Positions 1-5,769 of a stretch of 12,886 bases of DNA are shown here, piece after piece. Each line of letters opens with the position of its first letter. The stretch's first letter is position 1. A program made the position numbers and the translations under genes. The notes below the pieces were generated by a model that did no database searches, was not told the DNA's origin, and saw only the letters and a list, made by a program, of their open reading frames with translations. Source of the DNA: Candidatus Hodarchaeota archaeon (GTDB taxonomy: Archaea > Asgardarchaeota > Heimdallarchaeia > Hodarchaeales > YT1-057); contig JAEOTI010000244.1 in assembly GCA_016839955.1 (NCBI GenBank), forward strand, positions 1 to 12,886. The letters are read 5' to 3'.

Positions 1-834
1 AAACTCCCAGGATTTTTTATTTACATCATAAACCACGAACCCTTTCTGATCCTCTCGTTCATCGAAGTTAACTCGTTCTAAAGCACCTGGTACAACGATT
101 TTTCCGTTTTCTAAGGATTGATGAAGGTGTACATGACCAAAAACCGTTAAATCAACCGTTTTTAAAGGAAGCATATCAGTACGGATTTCAAATTCTTGCC
201 CTAAGACTACTTCAGGATTATTCATTTCACGCAATTTACTTCCACTGACATAAAAATGACCTACAATTATCCGGATATCAGTGTCAAGGAGTTCTAATTC
301 ATGCTGTATTGCTCTTTTAAAGGTTTGTTGGCTAATTCTTAACCAATCTTCCCTAGGAATGCTCTGACCGATTTGTTCTTCGAGCATTCCAATAATCTGT
401 TCAGGAGAAAGATATGGTAATAGTAAAAAACCTATGTGAAGGCCATTTTGTAATTTTATAGTCTTATGATCAAGAGTCCGAGCAATATATGCATTTGGTA
501 AAAGTGAAATATCTTGGTAAGCTGCCCCTTTTGCTAAAGCCTGTGGAGAATCATGATTGCCTCCAATAACAATGAGTGTAATTCCTTCTGCATTTAATGG
601 CTCAAGAACCAATTCAGCAACAAGTTTTCGAGTGGTAGGGCCAATTCTTGGATGATCGTATAAATCTCCAGCAATAACAAAAATCTCTGCTTTTTGATCA
701 ATAGCATATTGAACTGCCCGTTGAAGGGCATGAATAAAGTCAAGTGCCCGTTCAGAGATACCAGTGGTTGAATCACGTTTGTAACTATACTGTCGTCCAA
801 TATGGCAATCAGAGACAAACACAATTTTGCTCAT
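1..834 (-). CDS. mre11: Mre11/SbcD-family DNA double-strand-break nuclease subunit, C-terminus cut off by window edge
   Basis: This is the nuclease of the Mre11-Rad50 complex, a calcineurin-like metallophosphoesterase that trims DNA ends with the Rad50 ATPase. The 278 visible codons carry all the phosphoesterase motifs: D9 and H11 in DCHIG, D57 in GDLYD, N93/H94 in GGNHD, H193 in VGHFY, and H234/H236 in GHVH. Near residues 249-258 the PGALERVNFD stretch recalls bacterial SbcD-type proteins. The frame is open to base 1, so the C-terminal cap and Rad50-binding part are missing. ATG at 834 is chosen because GGAG (841-844) lies 6 bases upstream; an in-frame ATG at 846 has no such site. It follows herA by about 29 bases on the same strand, so the two are probably co-transcribed, and rad50 may follow outside the window. 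Identity is confident; bacterial versus archaeal subtype is inference. Confidence 0.93.
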   Translation of the reverse strand, partial: MSKIVFVSDCHIGRQYSYKRDSTTGISERALDFIHALQRAVQYAIDQKAEIFVIAGDLYDHPRIGPTTRKLVAELVLEPLNAEGITLIVIGGNHDSPQALAKGAAYQDISLLPNAYIARTLDHKTIKLQNGLHIGFLLLPYLSPEQIIGMLEEQIGQSIPREDWLRISQQTFKRAIQHELELLDTDIRIIVGHFYVSGSKLREMNNPEVVLGQEFEIRTDMLPLKTVDLTVFGHVHLHQSLENGKIVVPGALERVNFDEREDQKGFVVYDVNKKSWEF

Positions 835-863
835 TTTGAGCTCCATCTCTGAAAAAATTATTA

Positions 864-2465
864 TTATGAATTCTTTTTCAAAGCTTGAGCTATATCAGCA
901 TTTGAAAGTTTTGCAATAAGATCTCGTGTAACAACATCAATTTCCCATTTTTTAGCCATCAAGTTTTCTTTATAATTCTGAACCGAGAAGATCGTAGGAA
1001 CTGTAATAGCATCACCAATTGCAAAGACCTGTCGCTTTCGCATTCGTCTAAGGATTGGGGTCCATGCGCGGGGATCAACCTTTCGAGAGATGGCTGCTTG
1101 AATATCATTTGCGTCTTCCAATCGTAATACAAATCTCGTGCTGATCTGGGAAAGAACTTTGGAAGGAATTTCTGAGGGCATTTGATCAACAATGGCAAGG
1201 ACAAGTTTGAATTTGCGTGTTTCTCTAATCATTTTGGGAAAAACGGTATGGTGGGCTATTTCACTTGATAGGAATAAATGAGCTTCCTCTAAAATAAAAA
1301 CTAATCGAGGAAAAACGTCTTGAAAATCTCTACGGTACCAATAATCCAACCTTCGACCAAGAACATTAGCTAATAACAACCGAGCACTTATGTCCTCTGC
1401 ATATTCCCCCATACTGAACACAAGAGATTTTCCTTGTTTCAGTAGCTTTGGTAAATCGTCTAAGAAAATAATTTGACCGGTTTTTGTGGTTTTGTCGCGT
1501 TCATGGATAAAATCAAAACGAGTTAGATGTTGTAATCGGTCCACTAACGCCCGAAAAACACCTTTATGAATATCTAATTCTTTTACCCAATCTGTAGACG
1601 CTTCTAGAATTGTTAGTATCAAAGACTTTCCTACGCTTTTGTTATCATCGAAAGTGTATAGAGCTCGAATCATTGGATCTGAAAGGTCTTGACACATTAG
1701 AATTATATCACTAATAGTTAGTTCATTATAATCAAGGACCAATTGGAAATCTGTATTTTCATCAATGCGATTAGGGTCAAGTCCGATAACCGCTATTTGA
1801 TCAGGAAAGAAAAATTTTAAACCAGGAGCCTGGAAGGCATCTCGGCTTCGGTATCCAAAAGAATCATGTGGATCAATAACAACTAATTGAGCAACCCCTG
1901 CATGAAGAATATTACCAGCTAAAATTAATTCAAAAATTGTCTTCCCTGCACCAGTTTTTCCAAACGTTGCAAAAGGTAAGGAGACTAATTCTTTTAGGTC
2001 AATAGGAACTTCAAAATCAGCGAATCCAGGGAGATGTCCTGCACTCCGAGAATAATCAGTTTCTTTATACACTACTTTAAGGTCTTCAGGACTCGCTAAT
2101 CGCACTGGACAATAATAGGGGGGAATTGTATCTGCTTCAACAGATTCATTGGGATTATCCTTGGGAATTGCGGCCAAAGGAGTAAGAAATGCAATTGCTT
2201 GTTGTTTAGGTAACCCACTTTCCACAAAATGGACAGGAAAATATTGATCCTTGTATGGTGAATTAGCAAGTTTTGCTACTTGGGGATCAGGTGGATATTC
2301 TAACCCTGCGACAAGACAATAATAACTATAACTTTCACCTTCAACGATTAAAGGTTGTCCCACGTGAATATGTTCACTTGGAACGGTGAGTTTAATACTA
2401 ATACCCGCTTCTGTATTAGCAGAAATAAGTGAACCTATTGAATTGGTAAGTTCTTCATTAGACAA
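864..2465 (-). CDS. herA: HerA DNA translocase/helicase
   Basis: HerA is a hexameric FtsK/VirB4-like ATPase that pumps DNA and works with NurA and Mre11-Rad50 to make 3' single-stranded tails for recombination. The 533-residue product is a normal HerA length. It has an N-terminal HAS-barrel region (about 20-60), a Walker A motif GKTGAGKT (169-176), VIDPHDSFG (196-204) matching the HerA 'DPHGEY' motif, Walker B LVFILEEAH (388-396) with the acidic pair E393/E394, and a C-terminal PSEI...VLSQISTRFVLRL segment (430-449). In that segment M429 stands where many HerA proteins have the Arg of 'QRP'. The start is TTG at 2465, set by GAGG at 2474-2477, 8 bases upstream and inside the 13-base gap after the nurA stop. 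This tight nurA-herA spacing implies one transcript and coupled expression. Confidence 0.95.
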   Translation of the reverse strand: MSNEELTNSIGSLISANTEAGISIKLTVPSEHIHVGQPLIVEGESYSYYCLVAGLEYPPDPQVAKLANSPYKDQYFPVHFVESGLPKQQAIAFLTPLAAIPKDNPNESVEADTIPPYYCPVRLASPEDLKVVYKETDYSRSAGHLPGFADFEVPIDLKELVSLPFATFGKTGAGKTIFELILAGNILHAGVAQLVVIDPHDSFGYRSRDAFQAPGLKFFFPDQIAVIGLDPNRIDENTDFQLVLDYNELTISDIILMCQDLSDPMIRALYTFDDNKSVGKSLILTILEASTDWVKELDIHKGVFRALVDRLQHLTRFDFIHERDKTTKTGQIIFLDDLPKLLKQGKSLVFSMGEYAEDISARLLLANVLGRRLDYWYRRDFQDVFPRLVFILEEAHLFLSSEIAHHTVFPKMIRETRKFKLVLAIVDQMPSEIPSKVLSQISTRFVLRLEDANDIQAAISRKVDPRAWTPILRRMRKRQVFAIGDAITVPTIFSVQNYKENLMAKKWEIDVVTRDLIAKLSNADIAQALKKNS

Positions 2466-2478
2466 AAGATTTTCCTCT

Positions 2479-3528
2479 TTATTTTGTCATTAGATCTAAT
2501 CTTTCATGAATTCCGCCTTGGACACGTGCGTAATGATCTGTTAATCCTGCCATTAGTTGTTCTATTGGGAGATTAGCTTCAATACCCGTATCAAATATTA
2601 GTTGATCCGGTATAACATCCAAATTTCGAATTATTTTACATATCTGATGAGCTTCTGTGAGAGGTGCAGGATAACCAGGCATTCGAAGATCTTTTGCATA
2701 GGTAGCTAGTGAAGGAAATAATTCTTCTGGAGTTACAGAATAGAGATCTGCTCTAAACCACTTCAAAGCTTGAGGATGAAGGTGAACAAAATAAGAATCA
2801 CCTATACTTTCAATCCAATCAATTCTCGGAGGAGTCCAGGGGACGTAGCAACAATCTGCTTTACCTACAAATTGTGAAATAGTTTGTTCATCAGTTAAAA
2901 GTCGGTTAAATGTTCGAGTTCGGTTAGTTTTACTTATTCCTACTAGCCAATGATTTTTTTGATCAACTAGAGTTGCTAGTTTATGTAAAAGATCCTCTAA
3001 AGGATCCACTCTCAAAACACTCAGAGTGCCATCAAGGGCAATGATGTGTTCTCGATTTTTATTTGCCATTTTTAATGCAAGAGTCAATTCAAAATAATGC
3101 TGAAAACCACTATAAAGGAGAGTTTGTTCGCGTGGTCCTTTTCCAGAGAAATTAATTAAAGCAATGTTAAGATCAGTTTCAGGATCTGAGTCTGGAACTT
3201 CTACACCCTGTTCATTAGTAATTAAAACAATTTGATCCATTACTTCTACATCTTGAAGAATTAAGCGTTGATTATCTTTAGTACAATAATTCATTCCAGC
3301 TGCTCGAAACAGAAATATTTCACTTTGAGTTTTAATATCATGCCAAAGCTTTCGAAATGAACCATCAACTGCAATCATTGGGCGAGGATCTTGATCTAAA
3401 TTAAATTTGATTGCTTCTAAATCTAAAACTTCTTTATTTTCTTCTAGTTGGACTGAAGCTTGTTTATGTAACTCTTGGATGCGAGTAAAAACCTGAAAAC
3501 ATTGTGTTCGAAGATCCTCAGAACTCAT
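2479..3528 (-). CDS. nurA: NurA 5'-3' nuclease, HerA partner
   Basis: NurA is a dimeric RNase H-like nuclease that docks on the HerA hexamer and degrades DNA during end resection. The 349-residue product shows the family landmarks: AVDGS (53-57) with the first catalytic aspartate D55, ALDGT (164-168) with D166, a GISKTNRT segment (197-204), and a C-terminal GYPAPLTEAHQIC block (285-297) with the conserved-looking H294. The archaeal cluster context, directly before herA and mre11 on the same strand, strongly supports the assignment. ATG at 3528 lies 27 bases from the centre of a TATA box (TTATAAA on this strand, 3552-3558), so the message is probably leaderless and this promoter probably drives the nurA-herA-mre11 group. 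Nothing indicates damage. Confidence 0.93.
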   Translation of the reverse strand: MSSEDLRTQCFQVFTRIQELHKQASVQLEENKEVLDLEAIKFNLDQDPRPMIAVDGSFRKLWHDIKTQSEIFLFRAAGMNYCTKDNQRLILQDVEVMDQIVLITNEQGVEVPDSDPETDLNIALINFSGKGPREQTLLYSGFQHYFELTLALKMANKNREHIIALDGTLSVLRVDPLEDLLHKLATLVDQKNHWLVGISKTNRTRTFNRLLTDEQTISQFVGKADCCYVPWTPPRIDWIESIGDSYFVHLHPQALKWFRADLYSVTPEELFPSLATYAKDLRMPGYPAPLTEAHQICKIIRNLDVIPDQLIFDTGIEANLPIEQLMAGLTDHYARVQGGIHERLDLMTK

Positions 3529-3551
3529 AGGTTATTACCAAATGTTATTCC

Positions 3552-3558
3552 TTTATAA
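3552..3558 (-). promoter_or_regulatory. TATA box of nurA, predicting a leaderless transcript
   Basis: Reading the minus strand, GGTTATAAAGG contains a clear archaeal TATA element. Its centre is 27 bases from the A of the nurA start codon, the usual TATA-to-transcription-start distance in archaea, and there is no good SD site before that ATG. The element suggests that the repair cluster has its own promoter rather than relying on the upstream membrane-protein gene. Confidence 0.6.
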
Positions 3559-3611
3559 CCATAATCAAGAGATAATTAGAATAATCTAATTTGTCAAAGT
3601 TCTGATTTATT

Positions 3612-4166
3612 CTACATTCCTTTGTACCAAATCCGAAATGGTAATTTAACAAAAAACTTTGATTCAATATCACCCGGTTGGTTCATTATCCATAAAATTA
3701 TCATCCCTGGAACAATAGATGCAAAAAGCATTAGTACAACCATATACCCTATAACAGGGATAGTAAGTATGCCCATTAGTCCATAATTCATCTTTTTTCG
3801 AATGTTGTAGGCTCTTTGATACGTTGTGTCAGATAATTTGAATTTTAAAAGTTCATTAAAACCTTCAATGGGGATCTTTGCACGTACTTTCTTATCACCA
3901 TCGCTTGCCAGTTTCCATACTCTCTTTTGACTTATCTCGTACTTTCGCTTAGTGAATATCCAAGCAATGGCCCCTATCCAACACAAAAAAACTCCTAAGA
4001 CCATAGTAATTCCAAGAATGATAACATAGACCTCAAAAAGACGTTTGATCTTCCTTTGATGTGCGTATATTTCATATGCATGACGGGGAGTATTATTCTT
4101 AAGAAACTCAGGGAAAAATTTTCTGATTTTTTTGATCATAACTATATCTGATTTGCGTGTCGGCAA
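3612..4166 (-). CDS. Membrane protein of unknown function
   Basis: I do not recognise this 184-residue protein. It has a basic N-terminal segment (about 10-44, rich in K and R), a long hydrophobic helix at about 46-71, a soluble middle part (72-126, KRKYEISQKRVWKL onward), then a hydrophobic stretch 128-161 long enough for one helix and a second shorter one around PGMIILWIM. It therefore has two or three membrane passes, with positive charges next to the first helix. The start is TTG at 4166, supported by a strong SD site AAGGAGAT (4172-4179) 5 bases upstream. It lies 83 bases ahead of nurA on the same strand, but nurA has its own TATA box, so a shared function with the repair cluster is not implied. 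No transporter or enzyme motif is visible. Confidence 0.75.
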   Translation of the reverse strand: MPTRKSDIVMIKKIRKFFPEFLKNNTPRHAYEIYAHQRKIKRLFEVYVIILGITMVLGVFLCWIGAIAWIFTKRKYEISQKRVWKLASDGDKKVRAKIPIEGFNELLKFKLSDTTYQRAYNIRKKMNYGLMGILTIPVIGYMVVLMLFASIVPGMIILWIMNQPGDIESKFFVKLPFRIWYKGM

Positions 4167-4171
4167 GAATA

Positions 4172-4179
4172 ATCTCCTT
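4172..4179 (-). promoter_or_regulatory. Strong SD site fixing a TTG start
   Basis: On the minus strand AAGGAGAT precedes the TTG at 4166 by 5 bases. It is the best SD match in the window. It shows that this organism uses ribosome binding sites as well as leaderless starts, and that TTG is an accepted initiator. Confidence 0.7.
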
Positions 4180-4209
4180 CAACGGATATTCAGTAAAATT
4201 ATGTCTAAA

Positions 4210-4225
4210 TCTATGTGTACATAGA
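4210..4225. promoter_or_regulatory. 16-bp palindrome in a divergent promoter region, candidate operator
   Basis: TCTATGT-GT-ACATAGA is a perfect inverted repeat with 7-base arms and a 2-base spacer. It sits between the divergent membrane-protein gene (start 4166) and the plus-strand gene. It overlaps the most upstream possible start (GTG 4215) of the latter, which makes a downstream start (ATG 4239) more likely. A weak TATA-like GTAAAATTA (4193-4201) would put transcription start near 4223, so a bound dimer would cover the start site. Function is inferred from symmetry and position only. Confidence 0.4.
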
Positions 4226-4238
4226 AAAAAACCTTCTT

Positions 4239-4691
4239 ATGTTCTTAAGATCTTTTCAATCAAACATTAATTACAACGTGATTCAATTGAAGAAAGTAGT
4301 TGACGTCTTTGTACATCCTCGAGATGTACTTGGACCATCTGGGAAAGCCACAGGGAGTATGACGTGGTTCGACCATCCGTATCATATTGAGACCGTGACG
4401 GATGGTGGGACAGGTCGTCGAAAACTCGCTGCTCAACGGGAAGCATTGGGCTGTAAAGAGATGAAAGGCAGTCTGTCAACTGAAGAACAAACAGTTTTTG
4501 CTCAACTAGAAGAACTTGTACCCTCTGGGGAAATTGCTGTTGTTGTTCATGATTTTAGTAAGTTTTTTAGTCGTTTAAAGGCTAGAATACGATTTAAGAC
4601 AACGAAGACTCCAATTGTGGTCATCGGAGAACAAATTTTTCGATGTTTGCCAACTAAGGAAGATTTTCGAATAGCTTTACAACTAGAATAA
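4239..4691 (+). CDS. Unknown protein, possibly thioredoxin-like fold without CxxC
   Basis: I do not recognise this protein (150 residues from ATG 4239). It begins with a strand-like VVDVFVHP (20-27) followed by a Gly/Ser-rich loop where thioredoxins carry CxxC; no cysteine is there. The C-terminal part has an IAVVVHDFS strand (100-108), a basic helix, TPIVVIGEQIF (124-134) that resembles the cis-proline strand of thioredoxin/glutaredoxin folds, and a short final helix. Its only cysteines are C72 and C136. The fold suggestion is inference, and a redox role is not supported. Bases 4321-4440 are about 54% GC by hand count (65 of 120), well above the neighbours, which hints at transfer or unusual constraint. 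Other starts are possible: GTG 4215 (inside a palindrome), GTG 4278 and TTG 4287. No good SD site is seen. Confidence 0.65.
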   Translation: MFLRSFQSNINYNVIQLKKVVDVFVHPRDVLGPSGKATGSMTWFDHPYHIETVTDGGTGRRKLAAQREALGCKEMKGSLSTEEQTVFAQLEELVPSGEIAVVVHDFSKFFSRLKARIRFKTTKTPIVVIGEQIFRCLPTKEDFRIALQLE

Positions 4692-4752
4692 CTATCATTT
4701 TTCTCAAAGAGAGACTAACATCAAATGACAGTTCTTCATTAGATATTTCTAT

Positions 4753-5493
4753 TTACCATTCAATTAGCTGTTCGAGGATGTCTTGTAGCATTGCTCCAAG
4801 AATCTTATCTCCTTTCACCTTTGAAGCAAGCTTTGAATTACCATAAACCCCACTTGGCGAGTAATTCTCTTTTAATGGGTCATGGCGATTAAAAGAGCCT
4901 TTTACAAATTCTCTTGTTGTACAAGATGTTGCTTGAGACATTGACACTGTGTTTGGAGCGATAACAAGCAAGATCGATGTTTCAATTTCATCTCCGTGTG
5001 ATCCAAATGGTTGTTCTTGTATTTCTTTTGTAATAGATTTACATCGTTTTCCGTGATAAACATTGATGAGTTTGAGATCAGCTCCTTCAAATTCTCGAAC
5101 TAGGTTCTCCAATGGTTTAATAGTGCTTATTCCTGTATTTAAAACAGCTATTCGAGAGATACCTGCAAATTCAATGTTGATTAGGATTTCTTTTACCATT
5201 GAAGAAAATAGCTCAGCTGTTAAAGAAACACTTCCTGGATAGTCTATAAAGGCAGGATAGTACCCATAACCTAATGTAGGCCAAACCAATACATTTAGCT
5301 TTTGAATTAGTTGGTTAACAAGCCATTCAGCTTGAAGGTAATCAGTATTCATCGGAAGATGGAAACCATGCTCTTTTGAAGCAGTTCCTATTGGAAGAAT
5401 ACCAATCGCATTACTACTAACTCGTTTTTCTACCTCTAACCACGTTATGTTTTCTACTCGTGTTCCTTTAACCCTTTCCGGCATTACTATCAT
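4753..5493 (-). CDS. Creatininase-family metal-dependent amidohydrolase, variant active site
   Basis: The family hydrolyses cyclic or formyl amides (creatininase; the archaeal ArfB deformylase of riboflavin/F420 synthesis; MftE peptidase). The 246-residue product has the usual length, the HGFHLPMNTD segment (42-51) and HGDEIETS (166-173), matching the family's HGPHLP..TD and HAGE.ETS motifs. Two departures stand out. The usual E-x-H-G metal motif reads K-E-H-G, with an extra residue before it, and the usual NGHGGN loop is NTGIST (119-124), lacking its metal-binding histidine. As the rest is well kept, this looks like a distinct subfamily rather than a decayed gene; the substrate cannot be named. 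ATG at 5493 is preferred because AAGGA (5501-5505) lies 7 bases upstream; GTG 5496 is directly before it. It is transcribed divergently from mutS. Confidence 0.85.
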   Translation of the reverse strand: MIVMPERVKGTRVENITWLEVEKRVSSNAIGILPIGTASKEHGFHLPMNTDYLQAEWLVNQLIQKLNVLVWPTLGYGYYPAFIDYPGSVSLTAELFSSMVKEILINIEFAGISRIAVLNTGISTIKPLENLVREFEGADLKLINVYHGKRCKSITKEIQEQPFGSHGDEIETSILLVIAPNTVSMSQATSCTTREFVKGSFNRHDPLKENYSPSGVYGNSKLASKVKGDKILGAMLQDILEQLIEW

Positions 5494-5593
5494 CACAAGA
5501 TCCTTTTTATTCGTTTTATTGCCATTCTATTAAAAGAAAGTTTGATGTTAAGTTGATACTTCATGGTCACAAAAGAAAGAGAATGTAGATCAG

Positions 5594-5694
5594 TGTTTGT
5601 CAATATCCTAAATTTTTCTACAGGATTAGTAATCTAAAGGATTATATTTTCTTTATAATATCAATTCGGAATCTTTGTTTATCAATATCTAAAT
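5594..5694. repeat. Imperfect direct repeat pair upstream of mutS
   Basis: TGTTTGTCAATATCCTAAAT (5594-5613) recurs as TGTTTATCAATATCTAAAT (5676-5694), with one substitution and one missing base, start to start 82 bases apart. Both copies lie in the 276-base region between the divergent creatininase-like gene and mutS. The region also has an 11-base palindrome GATTAGTAATC near 5624-5634 and is otherwise AT-rich without an ORF. The spacing is near eight helical turns. Paired regulator sites or a local duplication are both possible. Confidence 0.4.
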
Positions 5695-5730
5695 CCCCGA
5701 CTTAAAAGAATATAGTTAATAATTGATTAA

Positions 5731-5738
5731 TTTTTAAA
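5731..5738 (+). promoter_or_regulatory. Candidate TATA box of mutS
   Basis: TTTTTAAA is centred about 35 bases before ATG 5770 and would place transcription start near 5760, leaving a leader of about 10 bases. A second TATA-like stretch (AATATAGTTAA, about 5710-5720) would start the message near 5740 and include GGGAG (5744-5748). The two choices matter for where MutS translation begins. In this AT-rich stretch neither is certain. Confidence 0.35.
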
Positions 5739-5769
5739 GGATTGGGAGAGATCTAGACTGAGTACTCCT

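Noticed and set aside
594..824. Minus-strand frame of 76 codons
   Set aside because: It is a shifted frame inside mre11, whose phosphoesterase motifs lie in the frame starting at 834.
959..1204. Minus-strand frame of 81 codons
   Set aside because: It overlaps herA in another frame and has no motif of its own.
4267..4479. Minus-strand frame of 70 codons opposite the unknown plus-strand gene
   Set aside because: Antisense to a longer frame with strand/helix-like hydrophobic patterning; no SD site or motif. Since the plus gene is itself unrecognised, this rejection is less firm than the others.
4902..5090. Minus-strand frame of 62 codons
   Set aside because: Shadow of the creatininase-family gene, which carries the recognisable metal-site motifs.
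5528..5535. TATTAAAA as TATA box for the creatininase-family gene
   Set aside because: Plausible position but the region is uniformly AT-rich and the predicted transcription start would fall on its SD site, so I do not list it as a feature.
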